Positions 38,801-49,649 of a DNA stretch of 64,000 bases are shown in pieces. Numbering within the stretch: position 1 is the stretch's first letter; each line of letters begins with the position of its first letter. Below the pieces are notes generated by a model. It searched no databases, was not told the DNA's origin, and saw nothing but the letters and a program-made list of their open reading frames with translations. Made by a program: the position numbers and the translations under genes. Source of the DNA: Prorocentrum cordatum (lineage: Eukaryota; Sar; Dinophyceae; Prorocentrales; Prorocentraceae); assembly GCA_963575745.1 (NCBI GenBank), contig CAUYUJ010020560.1:543826-607825 (forward strand), in the 5' to 3' direction.

Positions 38801-39574
38801 CCCCCCCCCCCCGGACCCCCCCAACCCCCCCACCCCCCCGCGGGGAAGGAATCGAAGGGAAGGGGCTTCCCTTCGACGCAAGTACGACGTTGCTCAACTT
38901 CGCTTTGGTTGGCGCGCTGAGGAGGTCCCTGGAAGAGGGGAGAGCTTCGACGAGCCCAGGGAAAGGGGGAGGCAAGGAAAGGGGACGACAGAGACGATGA
39001 CCAACGAATGACGAAGATGACGACTTGAACGGACAAGCCCCCCCCACACACGCCGACAGGGTCGGCGGATTCTCAATTGTTCGTCAAATCCGCCTGCAGG
39101 CCAGGGGCACATCTAGCAACCCCCGAGACGTAGACGCCGCGGCGAGGGTGCAGGCGGGCGCCGCCGAGCTGGCCTCGTTCCTGCCGCCGGGCCTGCCGCC
39201 GCCGGGCGGCCCCGGCCGGGAGCGCCCCGGGGCCGCGTGAGGCCAGGCGCCGCTGTGCGCCAGGGCCGCGGGAGAGCGCGGCGGGAGCGCGGCGCCGCGG
39301 CGCACGGCGTGGAGAGCACGGCGGACGTTTCTTGTCTCGGCCACGCGCAGAGGGCCTGTCCCTCCACAGGAGGGATCTTCGGGAATGGTTTGAGATAGTG
39401 CTGGGACGGGGTGTTTTTCCCAGCCATCCTGTGGTGTTGGGTCCTCGCTTCGAGGAGGCAGCGCCCCGCGCTCCTCCTCCTCTCTTCCTTTCTTCCTCCC
39501 CCTCCTCCTCCCTCTCCTCCTACCTCCTCTCCTCCCTGCCTCTGCTCTCCGCATGCCCATCCCATTTGGGCACA
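38801..39574. other. gene-free GC-rich stretch
   Basis: C-runs, GC-rich sequence and a CCT stretch (39472-39535). Open frames at 39025-39240 plus and 39113-39664 minus have no recognisable content. Confidence 0.3.
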
Positions 39575-40330
39575 CCCCTCACACATTTCGTGGCCCCATA
39601 AAGAGCTCCACCGAAGGCCCCAATTGGAAAGTTCGCATGGCACCGCCGCCCCATTTCTGCACACCGCTCACACGTTTCGTGGCCCCATAAGGGCCCAAGG
39701 CCCCGCCCCATTTCGGCACACTCCTCACACGCTTCGTGGCCCCATAGGGAGCCCCACCTAAGGCCCCAGTGGGAAGGTTCGCATGGCACCGCCGCCCCAT
39801 TTCGGCACACATTTCACACGCTTCGTGGCCCCATAGGGAGGTCCACCGAAGGCCCCAGCGGGAAAGTTCGCATGGCACCGCCGCCCCATTTGGGCACACC
39901 CCTCACACGCTTCGCGGCCCCATAGGGAGCTCCGCCGAAGGCCCCAGTGGGAAAGTTCGCATAGTACCGCCACCCCATTTCGGCACACCCCTCACACGTT
40001 TCGTGGCCCCCCAGGGAGCTCCACCGAAGGCCCTTGTGGGCAAGTTCGCATGGCACCGCCGCCCCATTTCGGTACACCCCTCACACGTTTCGTGGTCCCG
40101 TGGCACCGCCGCCCCATTTGGGCACGCATTTCACGCGTTTCGTGGCCCCATGTGGAGCTCCACCTAAGGCCTCAGTGGGAAAGTTCGCATGGCACCGCCG
40201 CCCAATTTCGGCACACCCCTCACACGTTTCGTGGCCCCATAGGAAGCTCCACGGAAGGCTCCAATGGCGACGTTCGCAGGCGTCCCACCCAACTCATGTC
40301 GGCACACCCTTCACAGGTTTCGTGGCAGAA
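39575..40330 (-). repeat. A2 minisatellite, opposite orientation, ~9 copies
   Basis: Words TTCGGCACACCCCTCACACG, TTTCGTGGCCCCATAGGGAG, CTCCACCGAAGGCCCCAGTG and GGAAAGTTCGCATGGCACCG are the reverse complement of the A2 unit at 19.4 kb (GTGAGGGGTGTGCCGAA, GGAGCTCCCTATGGGGCCAC). Most copies are 88-92 bp apart; at least two units are shortened. The two arrays have diverged (for example GGCACCGCCGCC here versus GGCGGCCTCGGGCC there). Confidence 0.92.
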
Positions 40331-40429
40331 GCTATACCGCGTGCGCGCCACCCTCTTTCGTCTCATCTCCCTCGCGACACTCGAAGCTGCATATGGTTGG
40401 GTCCTTCGTCAGGTTAATGTGAACTGGTT

Positions 40430-40496
40430 TTGAATAGTTGTTGAGTATTTTTATTTGTCCTCCAAAATGCGCCTGTAGGAGGACATGCCCGACCTC
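40430..40496. mobile_element. right end of element E5
   Basis: GAATAGTTGTTGAGTATTTT, then GTAGGAGGACATGCCCGACC. It directly abuts an E7 copy. Confidence 0.5.
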
Positions 40497-40625
40497 CGGG
40501 TAGGGAGAGGGGGGAAGGCTTCTTAGAAGCACCCCTGCTTCTTAGAAGCACCTCCAGGCGGTCAGCGCCCTCTCAGAAGCAGCCTCCCTCCAAGAAGCCT
40601 TCCCCCCCTCTCCATACCCCCCCTT
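40497..40625. mobile_element. inverted-repeat element E7, copy 3
   Basis: GGGTAGGGAGAGGGGGGAAG, GCTTCTTAGAAGCACC pairs with CCAAGAAGCCTTCCCCCC and TCTCCATACCCCCC on the right. CCCTTTGCGCGC follows, as in the other copies. Confidence 0.65.
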
Positions 40626-41179
40626 TGCGCGCCGCCATATTTTGCTACGGGCAGAGTCCACGAGGAGGACTCGCGACTCTCCTAAGGTTACCCTTGCGTC
40701 CCTGGAGTGTTGGTAGCCCGTCGCGTAAAACATGCGAACTGACCCTTGCGTCCTTACCGCCCGTCCTCAGTGTAGATTTTGACTGCAGTTTGGGCCCCAG
40801 GCCGTTGACAAACGCATTGGAAAATTACTCGACTCGAAAATCCCCATATGTGGACATCAGATTCCTGTCACGTGTCGCTGAGGACTTTTGTCTATGAGCA
40901 TCTGGGTGTGAGAGCGATCCCGCGTAGACGACAGGCGTGGCAACGAAGACATCGACAGCGAGGACATCAGGGACGTCCTCCTCCCCTGGACATCTCTCAG
41001 GAGAGACATTGGAAACACAAGTGGAGGAGCGAGGGGGATTTCCTCTTGCTGTTTTCCCCGCGGCTATTCACGCAAGCGCGCATGGCGTTGCTGCGCACGC
41101 TTTCTGGCGTGCTACTCGCGGCGGTTGCTCGCAGTTGGGGTGCCCAAGTGCCACGCCGGCTTTACCGCGGTTACACGAT
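40626..41179. other. gene-free stretch
   Basis: Mixed composition; no recognisable protein. The last 60 bp (GGGTGCCCAAGTGCCACGCC) already belong to the A3 family as an isolated unit. Confidence 0.3.
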
Positions 41180-41699
41180 TGAATCTGCGAGTGGATGATA
41201 TGAGTGCGAGCGAGTCGGAGTGTGAGTGGATCCAGGTACGATCGAGCCGGAGTGTGAGCGGGTCTGGATATAGTCAGTCTGAGTACGAGCGAATCTGAGT
41301 ATGGGTGAGTTCGGATGCGAGCGAGTCTAAATGCGAGTGGGTATGGGCGTGGGTGAGTCCGATTTTCAGTGCGAGCGCTACAAACATGAGTGCGAGGGAG
41401 CCCGGGCGCGAGGTAGTCTGAGCACGGTTTAGAGTGAGGGCGGGTGGGTGAACGCGAGTGAGTCTTAGTGTGATTTGGTATGGGTGTGAGTGAGCCCGAG
41501 CTTGGGCGGGTCTGGTTATGAGCGAGCAAGTGCGAATGAGTTTGAGCATGGCGTAATATGAGCACGAGTGGGTCTGCGTGCAGAAGAGGTGCTGGTGAGT
41601 AAGTCCGAGTGCGAATGAGTGCGTGTGACAGGGGAAGGGGAAGGAGGTGAGTGAGTGAGCGACCGAGCGAGTGAGTGAGGAGCACACGGGTCCAAGCAG
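41180..41699. repeat. degenerate GAGT/GTGAGTCTGAGT repeat
   Basis: Variants of GAGTGTGAGTGGGTCTGAG throughout, with no long pure run. The reverse-complement version (ACTCAGACTCACTC) is at 52690-53040, each next to an A3 satellite. Confidence 0.75.
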
Positions 41700-42440
41700 A
41701 AGTCTGACAGGCAAAGGCTGGCAAACCGTTTGACACATCCCCACAAGTTGGGCGCGAATCTTGAAATGTCTCCCCACATTGCGGCTCCGGCTTCGGGTGC
41801 CCAAATGGCATGCCTGCTATATCGAGGTGAGCGTTGAACGACTGAAAAAAGGAGCCAGGGTGGCAGAAACAGACAAAACCGCTTGCGATCCCACCACAAA
41901 CTGGGCGTGAATCCTGGCATGTCCCCTTGGCGGCTCCCCTTTGGGGTGCCCAACTGCAACGCCTGTTGTATCGCGGTGAACGTTGGATCACCGAGAAATA
42001 ATTCTGGGGGGCAGAAAAACGCAAGCCGGTTGATGCATCCCCACAACGTGGACGTGATTTTTGGGGGGTGTTCACCCCTGGCAGCTGCCTTTGGGGATGC
42101 CCAAGTGCCACGCTTGTTGTATCGCGGCGTGCGTTGAACCACAAGAAGGAATAAAGTCGGGGGGGGAACAGGCAAAGCGCTTGAGACATCCCCACAATTT
42201 GGATGCGATTTGCGGGGTGTGTTCACGCCTGGCGGCTCCCCCTTGGGGTGCCCAAGTGCCACGCCTGCTTTATCGCGGTGAGCATTCGACCACCAAAAGA
42301 GAACACGTTGGGGGGCAGAAACAAGTATACCGTTTGAGACCCCCCCACAATTTGGGCGCGCATTTTGCATTGCGTTCACCCTGGCGGGAGCCCGTATGGC
42401 ACACCGTCGATATCGCGGTGAGCGTTGGACAACCAGAACA
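41700..42440 (-). repeat. A3 satellite, ~150-bp unit, ~5 copies
   Basis: Each unit has GGGTGCCCAAGTGCCACGCC, TTGTATCGCGGTGAGCGTTG, a GGGGGGCAGAAACA stretch, CGTTTGAGACATCCCCACAA and CCTGGCGGCTCCCCTTTGGG. Units near 41790, 41950, 42094, 42245 and 42395. Confidence 0.85.
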
Positions 42441-43405
42441 GTGTGTGTGTGTGAAGAAGAGTGTCGGAGTGATACAGAGTCTGAATGTGTATGAGTGAGA
42501 GCGCGTCTGAGGCTAATGCTGATTCTGGGTGAGTCTGAGTGAGGCAGTGATGTGGCCGAGCTTGCGTTTGGAAGAATGGGTGTCTCATGGAACCCGTGAA
42601 AAAGAGTGGGTGATGGACCCCGCGATGGGCCTGAGCATTCTCACTATCATTATTTGCATGATCTGAGAAGGAAGAAGAGGAGCAGAAGGAGGAAGGAAGT
42701 CTGGAGGCGTCTATTATAAGAAGAACCCATCCGAATAGATGGAGAAATGTATGTGGAGGCTTTGCGTCGGAGTTGGCTTCCGGGGTCCTTGGCCGGGTCC
42801 TGGGTCCGAAAAGATTATATTGGGATGAGAACACAGACGGCACCGGGGCAAGGGTCGGGGTTTGGCGGGATACGTGTTGTAAAACAAAAAAATGTCTTGT
42901 ACTGAGCAGGGCAGGATCCGTCTCGATCCGATCGAGCCCGTCCGATGTCGGTTCTTGCCAGCCCGACCCGATGCGGTTCCGACTTCCCGGCGGTCCGATG
43001 CGGCCCCGTGCGCGCGCGGCGTCTTTGTGCATCCTGGCGCGGCAGATCCGATTCGGTTCCGACTCCATCGGGGTCGTCGAGGAGGGGAGTGAGGCTTGGC
43101 CGGCGGGGCGGGATATCATGACTGGAGCCATGAAATCTCCCAGATCTCGTGGTACCCTCTTCTTGCTCCGGTCCGTCCTTTGGCCCCCCTTTTGCCGCGC
43201 TGACAGTTGGCACATCAAATCAAGCATCATCCTGCCAGCAGGTGCCCCGCGGAAATTTCGCCTCCCCCATGGCCTCAGGCTCTGGGGCACCTTAGTTAGG
43301 GTTCTCAAGATCGACGAAGAGTGTGCCCCAAGAGTTCCTATACAGCAATTCCCTCATCGTACGTGTCTGATGTATGCCTCGGGCCCCGACTTGTCTCCTC
43401 TTCCC
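42441..43405. other. gene-free stretch
   Basis: The first 120 bp is again GAGT-type repeat. The rest has a cluster of CGATCCGATCGAGCCCGTCC / GATTCGGTTCCGACTCC words (42915-43090) resembling R3 vocabulary. No gene recognised. Confidence 0.35.
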
Positions 43406-44110
43406 CGCGAGGAGGAGGAGGAGGAGGAGGAGGAGGAGGAGGACGGGGAGGAGGAGAGGAGGAGGAGGAAGGAAGGAGGAAGTGGGAGAGGAGGGGAATA
43501 GGAGAGGGAGGGGAGGGGAGGAAGGGAAGAGGAGGGGAGGAGGATGGGGAGGGAGGGGAAATGAGGAGGAGGAGGGAGAGGGAGGTTAGGCGGGGGAGGG
43601 GGAGGAGGAAAGATAGGGGGATGGGGGGAGGAGGGGGAGGCGGAGGAGGAGGGGAGGAGGAGGAGGGAGGAGGAGGATGCTGGATAGGAGAGCAGGAGGG
43701 AGGAGGAGGAGAGGGAGGAGGGGAGGAGGAGGAGCAGAAAGGGAGGAAGGGGGGAGGAGGGCAAGGAGGAGGAGGAGGAGGAGGGGAGGGAGGGAGGAGG
43801 GCGGGAGGAGGGCGAGGAGGAGGGCGGAGGAGAGGAGGGGAAGGAAGCAGCAGGGGGAGGGAGGATGAGTGAGGGGGAGGGGCGTGTTGAGGGGGAGGGG
43901 GAGGGGGGGGGGGGGAAGGGAGGGGAGGGGGGGGGGGAGGGGGAGGAGGAGGGGGGGGAAGGAGGAGGAGGAGGAGAGGAGGGGGAGGGGGGGATGGGGA
44001 GGGGGAGAGGGAGGGGGAGGGCGGAGGGGAGAGGAGGAGGAGGGGGGTGGGGGAGGGGAGGGTGGAGGTGGAGGGGGAGGAGGAGGCGACGGGGATGAGA
44101 GGCGGGAGCG
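43406..44110. repeat. GGA/GGGA polypurine tract
   Basis: About 700 bp of interrupted GGA/GAGG with G-runs. Long open frames on both strands reflect composition only. Confidence 0.95.
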
Positions 44111-44359
44111 AGGCGTATGAGAGAGGAGTAGGGGGAGGGACGCCCCCCACTCCTCGGCGCTGCACTCCTCGGACGCCTTCTCGAAGACTCGCGCGAGATC
44201 GCGTGAGCCTCGTCCATGGCCAGGCTCGCGCTCTTCGGGCCTACCGCGCCTCTCCCGTCGGTGCCGGCGAGGTGTCCCTTGGCGTCCCCGGATTGGCACG
44301 CATGTCTCGCGCCCAGCCCCAGACCGCTGGGGGGCCGCAGAGCGCCTGTCCTGGCCGCA
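44111..44359. other. short GC-rich spacer
   Basis: No gene recognised between the purine-rich and pyrimidine-rich tracts. The two tracts are of opposite strand bias and could pair as a huge imperfect hairpin around this spacer. Confidence 0.4.
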
Positions 44360-44785
44360 TCTAAAAATCCGCTCCTCCTCCTCCTCCTCCTTTTCTCCTC
44401 CTCCTCCTCCTCCTCCTCTCACATCATCATAATCATCTCCCTTCTTCTCCTCCTCGCGCCTCCGCCCCTCCTTCGTCTCCTCCTCCCTCCTCCTGCTCCT
44501 CCTCCTCCTCCTTCCTCCTCCCCTCCTCCTCCGCCTCCTCCTCCTCCTCCTGATTCCTCCTCCTCCTCCTCTCCTCCTCCTCCTCTCCTCCTCCGCCTCC
44601 TCCTCCTCCTCCTCCTCCCTCCCTCCTCCTCCTCCTCCTCCTCCTCCTCCTGCACTCCTTCTCCTCCTCCTCCCTCTTCCTCCTCCTCTCCTCCTCCTTC
44701 CTCCCTCCCTCCCTCCCTCCCTCCCTCCTTCCCTCCCTCCCTCCTCCCTCCCTCCTCTCTTCCTCCCGATCGCCCTCATCCATCC
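44360..44785. repeat. CCT polypyrimidine tract
   Basis: About 425 bp of CCT with a short CATCATAATCATC interruption at 44422 and a CCCT phase at 44700-44755. Confidence 0.95.
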
Positions 44786-44794
44786 CTCCTCACG

Positions 44795-44955
44795 GTTCAA
44801 GAGACGGAGGTCACTGCAAACGGGGTTCAGTCAGAGCGCCAGATTTTGCAGGATCCTGCAGAGCCAGGGGTGCACTGACCCGGGGTTGGGTGCAGGATCC
44901 TTCGCAGGATCCTGCACGATTTCGCAGGATCCTGTCAACGCCTCACTGACCCTGG
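44795..44955 (+). repeat. dispersed repeat R5, copy 2
   Basis: GGTTCAAGAGACGGAGGTCA, TTGCAGGATCCTGCAGAGCC and AGGGGTGCACTGACCCGGG, then several GCAGGATCCTGC palindromes. Confidence 0.75.
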
Positions 44956-45575
44956 TTACATTGACCCGGGTCAGTGCATACCAACGAGGGTTGGGTTTCA
45001 CCAGTTTGGCCCTCGGGGGAGGCGCCCTCTTAGCCCCAGGAGCGTCCAAAAAGATTCCGCGGACGAAGGGTATGTTCCCAGGAAGTGGCCGACACGCAGG
45101 GGGGCCCAAGGCCTTGACAAAAACGCTGTGGGATGTTTGGGAATGCCGATCGCGATCATACCGTCTGGCGCGGCACCAGCAAGGAAACGCAGTCAGCACA
45201 GGGAGGAGCGCACGGAGCGCACGGAGAGAACTCGTCTCCGTCTCACAGAAATGGGAAGGCCGAGAATCGCGCACCGAGAGGACGCCTACCCAGACGAGTC
45301 GAACACGGAACTCTGCAAGGGTTCGCCCTCGACGCGGGCGCACGAGTGTGCCAGTGCAGCCCCCTGCTGGTCGGTCTCGCTGCTCGGCGTGCGTCGCGCC
45401 GGGTGCCCTCGGCTGTTCCTGGACGTCGCTCGGTGCCTCCGCCGGGGTGCGCCCGGAGTGCGGTGCCGCGCCCGTGAGGTGCCCCGGCGGCTCTCGCGAA
45501 GGGGCCCTCTGCTAAAAGGGCTGCTTCTGGGCCTTCGGCGATGCGGCGCGATCCTCCGACCCCATCTGTTAACGG
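44956..45575. other. gene-free stretch
   Basis: Open plus frames (44886-45515, 45128-45604) without recognisable domains. The last 35 bp match the end of 7598-7775. Confidence 0.3.
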
Positions 45576-45699
45576 GCGAAGAACGGTATAAAATAAACTT
45601 CTAGACCCTTACGGTGGCACCGTAGGGGTATAAAGTTTCCAGCCGCTCAGGGACAGGCGCCCCCGACAGCGAAGAAGTTTATTTTATACCGTTCTTCGC
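45576..45699. mobile_element. 124-bp element with perfect 27-bp terminal inverted repeats
   Basis: Arms 45576-45602 and 45673-45699 are perfect inverted copies (GCGAAGAACGGTATAAAATA... inward). Inside the left half a second small hairpin ACGGTG-G-CACCGT follows. The element is AT-rich against a GC-rich background and contains TATAAA-like words in both arms. No other copy in the window and no clear target-site duplication. Confidence 0.8.
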
Positions 45700-45889
45700 T
45701 CGCTGAATCCACTCCGACCCCACCTGGGAGGTCTCTGCTTCTGTCAGTCCTCGAGACTGCAAGGGCCCAGTGGCACGGGGGGGCCCCGCCTCTGGCCGTG
45801 CCAGGGGCCCTGCCGGAAGCAGGGCGGGGCTCCTGCCGGAGGCAGAACGCACGCTTCGAATGTTGATTGTCAAAAAAAAAATAGTATGG

Positions 45890-45985
45890 GGGCGATGTTT
45901 CGACCATTTTTGACTGTTTTTGGGCATCTTTTGACTATTGATAATTTTCTTCCAAAACTCGCTTGTGGTGGGACATGCCCGACCT
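45890..45985. mobile_element. right part of element E5
   Basis: GCGATGTTTCGACCATTTTT, TTTTGACTATTGATAATTTT, then TGGGACATGCCCGACCTAAG. The end CCTAAG is exactly where an open coding-like frame begins. Confidence 0.6.
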
Positions 45986-46216
45986 AAGATTAGTTCTGAG
46001 TTCAAACCTTCCGAAATTGACCATATGCTGCTTCTCCGTCGGAATGACCCGTATGCTTCCTCTTGGGACAGCTATGTGCGCTGCGCGTGCCTTGCAGCCC
46101 TGTCCTCGTGCGCAGGTGACATACCCGACGACCCCGGCAGCAAGACGATGAGCATCACGGGTCGCCGCGAGGACATGGGAGCAGTTGTAGCAGCAGAGGG
46201 CGAGACGACAAATTAA
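45986..46216 (+). CDS. hypothetical protein fragment, possible last exon
   Basis: Directly after the AG at the end of an E5 element, the frame reads SSEFKPSEIDHMLLLRRNDP, YASSWDSYVRCACLAALSSC and GAGDIPDDPGSKTMSITG-like residues (with AGDIPDDPGSK certain), ending GRREDMGAVVAAEGETTN and TAA at 46214-46216. Residue mix is protein-like, unlike repeat translations. The frame extends upstream into E5 without a good start. It may be a terminal exon whose upstream intron is (or ends in) E5. No family recognised. Confidence 0.35.
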   Translation, partial: KISSEFKPSEIDHMLLLRRNDPYASSWDSYVRCACLAALSSCAGDIPDDPGSKTMSITGRREDMGAVVAAEGETTN

Positions 46217-46449
46217 GCGTCGAGACAGTATCCGAGACGGAAGGGAAGACGAAAATCTTGAAAAGATTGGAAGATATTGAATTTGTGTATGTCCGTAAGG
46301 GATTCGCCCCCTGCCGCCGACCCCCTCTCTATCATATTGGGATATATCAGAGTCGCGTCGGTGCGTCTCGTCGCTGCCTTGGCGCATCTGGGAACATCAT
46401 GCAGGGGCGGGTAGGAATCATCAGCGCATACTCAGACGTTGGCGTTATC

Positions 46450-47270
46450 GAAAACGCCTACGGCGAATCACCGCCGCCCCCTGCCTTTTCAAATCGCCCA
46501 TGTGGCCGAGCGGTGTGGCAAGAGCTCTGCCAAGCTATCGGACCATGTGTTCCCCCAATCGTTGTGGAAGTCCTTCGGGGAACACTTGGGGGAGGATGGC
46601 GGGGAAGAGGACGAGGAGGAAGAGGAGGAGGAGGAGGAGGAGGAGGAGGAGGAGGGGGCATATTGGGAGCCTCTGAGGGCTCTCGTGGGGCCTCCTGGGA
46701 GCTTCCTGGGAGCCTCTTGGAGGCATCTTGGGGGCCTCCTTGGGCCTTTGGGGGGCCTTTGGAAGCTTCTCGGGCATTCCTGGCCCGTCTGCGCCGTCGG
46801 AAGTTGTCTTGGGGGCCTCTCTGTCTCGGGGTGCTCCACTTTGAGAAAAGAACCAAAACCAAAACCAAAAGGATCCAGCACGCTGGACACCGTTGTAACA
46901 AGCACAGGCAGCGGCGGATCGAAGACGCCTACGGCGAATCACGCCGCCCCCTGCCTTTTTGGAAGCGCCTATGTGGCCGAACGTTGAGGCCAGACCTGCC
47001 AAGCTCTCGGACCATGTGTTCCCCGAATCGGTTTGGAAAGCCTTCGGGGAACACGTGGGCATCTTGAAGGTCATCTTGGCCGTCTGGAGGCCATTTTGAC
47101 CCTTTCGGGCCTTCTTGGAGGACGTCTTGGAGGGCTCGTGGGCCGTCTTGGAGGCCATCTTGAGCATCTTGGAGACCTCTTGGGCAGTCTTGGTTGGGGC
47201 AGTGTCTTGGGCCTCTTGCCGGGCACCGTTGTGACAAGCACAGGCGGCGGCGGATCTTAGTGGTTTTCAG
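46450..47270 (+). repeat. ~470-bp compound repeat with A1 blocks
   Basis: GACGCCTACGGCGAATCACG, CGCCTATGTGGCCGA, TCGGACCATGTGTTCCCC and CCTTCGGGGAACAC occur at 46452-46595 and 46920-47065. Each is followed by an A1-type block (46655-46840, 47050-47215) and then by CACCGTTGTAACAAGCACAG / CACCGTTGTGACAAGCACAG with GCGGCGGATC. This is a large unit repeated about twice; the first copy also carries a GGA microsatellite. Confidence 0.8.
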
Positions 47271-47329
47271 CCCATCCCGCCACCGTGTCTGGGTTGTGGG
47301 TTCTGAGGCCTCTTGTATACGTGTTGGGG

Positions 47330-47744
47330 TGTCGCGGGGGGCCTCACGGGGGCCTTTTGGAGACGCTTTCGGCGCCTCTTGGGGGCCTCTTTGGGCTTCG
47401 TGGGGTATCTTTGGAGCCTCTTGGAGGCCTCTTTGGCGCGTCTTGGGCGCCTCTTGGGGCCCCTTGGTGCCTCCTGGAGGCTTCTCGGAGTGCTTCTTGG
47501 GCCATCTTAGAGCCTTCTCGGGCCGTCTTGGGGCCCTCTTGGAGGCGCCATGGGCTGCCTTGGGGCGGTTTTGGGAGCTTCTTGAGCCATCTTGGAGCGT
47601 CGGAAAGCCGAAAATGCGAGAACTCCAAACTCCTTCAAATAAACCTTTTTGTAAAATCGACGTTGTTGGCCTCGTGGGGCTCTCTAGGGGGCCCCTTGGA
47701 GCGCTCTCGGAGCCCTCTTGGGCTGCTTTGGAACCATATATCTC
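47330..47744 (+). repeat. A1 minisatellite block
   Basis: GGAGGCCTCTTTGGCGCGTC-type words. The spacer CGTCGGAAAGCCGAAAATGC at 47605 corresponds to the spacer at 38540. Confidence 0.75.
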
Positions 47745-48540
47745 GGGGACGCAAGAATTTGCCAATTTGCGAGGGTTTGTGGCCTCGGGGATGCGAATAT
47801 GGTATAATGTATAAGCGAACATGGTTTCGAGGACGCGATTATTTAGCAATTTGCGATGGATTGCGGCCTCGGGTGCGCGAGCATTGTGTAATTTACGACA
47901 GACCGTGGTTTCGGGGACGCGGGGACGCAAATCTTGACGATTTACGAAGCTTTGTTGCCTCGGTGGCGTAACAATTTTATAATTTGTGAGGGCGAATGGC
48001 CCTGGGGGACGCGAATATGGGGTAATTTACAAGTGTTTGTTGCCTCGGGGATGCATAAAAAGTATGATTTGCGAAGGCTACTGGCCTCGGGGACGCGAAC
48101 ATTTGTTGATTTACATGGGACCGCGGCCTCGGGGGGCACCTGTGGCGAATTTGACAGGGGACCGCGGCCCCAGGGGCGCGAACGTAAGTGCAATTTACAG
48201 GAGATGCTGGCCGCGGGGGTGCGAATCTGTCTTACTGAATCGCTTCGCTCGTTCCGCCGGCCCGTATTTGTGCCATCGCGGGGTCTTAGGGGGGTCTTGG
48301 GAGCCCTCGGAAGCTTCGTGGGAGCTTCCTGGGAACTTTGGGAGGCCTCGTGGATGGCTCTGGGTGGGCCCTCTTGGTGGTCTCTTGGGGGGGTCTGCCT
48401 GGAGCCTCTTGGGGGCCGCGGGGGTGCGAATCTGGTTTATTTTGCAAGGGATCGTGACTTCGGCGACGCGAATATGGTGCAATTCACTCGGGATCGTGGC
48501 CTCGGGAACGCGAATGTCATGTATTTGCACGTGTCCCACG
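47745..48540 (+). repeat. ~55-bp tandem repeat, ~10 copies, with an A1 inset
   Basis: Units are GCGGCCTCGGGGACGCGAAT, AT or ATTTGTTGATTT, then ACAGG/ACGA; about ten copies to 48240. An A1 block sits at 48270-48420, then three more units (for example GTGGCCTCGGGAACGCGAAT). GC-rich and AT-rich halves alternate regularly. Confidence 0.8.
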
Positions 48541-48909
48541 GCCCTGCAGGAATTCAGACAACGCGATTCGGGGGTGGTAACCGGACGCTTTTTGGCTCCC
48601 CCCCTCGCGCGGACTTCAACAATTTACAGTGGGGAGCAGAAAGCAGGACTGTACCACTGAAGACTGGAAGCTGGAACTGGTGCAAGGTACCGAAACCTGA
48701 GCCTCGCAGCCTGATGGCCCCACCAGGGGGCCGGCGGATATGATTGTGTCTCCCTAGGCCTTTTCAAAGATTGAGAGCTTGCCCCTCCCAGCACGTGCCC
48801 CCCCGGGCCAGCGCCACGGCCGAGAGCTTACCGTTCCAGCAGGCTCGCCCCTGGAATGTTTCAGAGGAGCACCCGAGGTGATCGATCCCGCAGATCGAAG
48901 AACAAGAAC
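48541..48909. other. gene-free stretch
   Basis: No gene or repeat recognised apart from C-runs. Confidence 0.25.
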
Positions 48910-49067
48910 GGCATAAGCATAAACTATCGGAGCTCCTCGCGGATTTCTTGGATCTGCGCTTGGCCCCTCCAGCGCCGCTCCTGGCGCGTTCCTCGCGCCA
49001 GGGAGGGGTGTCCAGCTCAGATTCACGACAAATCCGCGCGGACCTCCCAGAATTTATGTTCATGCCT
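48910..49067. mobile_element. foldback element E2, copy 5
   Basis: Left GGCATAAGCATAAACTATC, CTCGCGGATTTCTTGGATCT; right read backwards GGCATGAACATAAATTCTG, GCGCGGATTTGTCGTGAATC. Centre CGCTCCTGGCGCG / CGCGCCAGGGAGGGG. Confidence 0.7.
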
Positions 49068-49649
49068 CACCAGCTGGAAACATATCCCTATCCCACCAGC
49101 TGGAAACATATCCCTATCCCTACGTTTGGCATCACCTCACCTCGGTGCTAATCCCAAGGATTCCCTCGGTTTCTGAGGGCACATCCCGAAGATTGTCATC
49201 GCCCTAGGCTTGCCGATCTCAGAGATAGGGATAAGTTCGAAACGAGTTCCTGCCGGCTGTGGTTCCCCTGGCAGGTCTCCTCGGCATCGGGGTGCAGCCA
49301 CCGCACGACGGCCCCCGCTCCGCGACCGGACATCCGCCGCGGTCGGCGTGGGCCAGGGCTGCTCGTCCACCCGCCACAGCTGCTGGTGGGCGATCGGACC
49401 TCCAGTGTGGGGCTATCGGGGAGGACGGCAGGGGGAGGGGGTAGACCAGACCAGAGGGCGAAGCATCGACCACAAGTCGCCCACTCGTCGCCGATTTGGG
49501 GCTGGGGCCACCCACCCCGCCCAGGAACTGGCGGTGTCGCTATCGCGGGCCCATTGCTGAACCACCAGCGATGCATCGCCAGTTCCAGGTCGCCGTCTCC
49601 AACTGAGGTCCCTCCCTTCGGACCGTTCCCAATGTAGGGGGGAAGTGGT
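49068..49649. other. gene-free stretch
   Basis: A 26-bp direct duplication (CAGCTGGAAACATATCCCTA at 49071 and 49097) at the left; otherwise nothing supported. Confidence 0.35.

Noticed and set aside
41068-42379. minus-strand frames through the A3 satellite (H, L, T and S rich)
   Set aside because: They change meaning with each ~150-bp unit and continue into the GAGT repeat.
43586-44800. 404-codon minus-strand open frame
   Set aside because: GGA/CCT repeat translation (G, E, R, then P, S).
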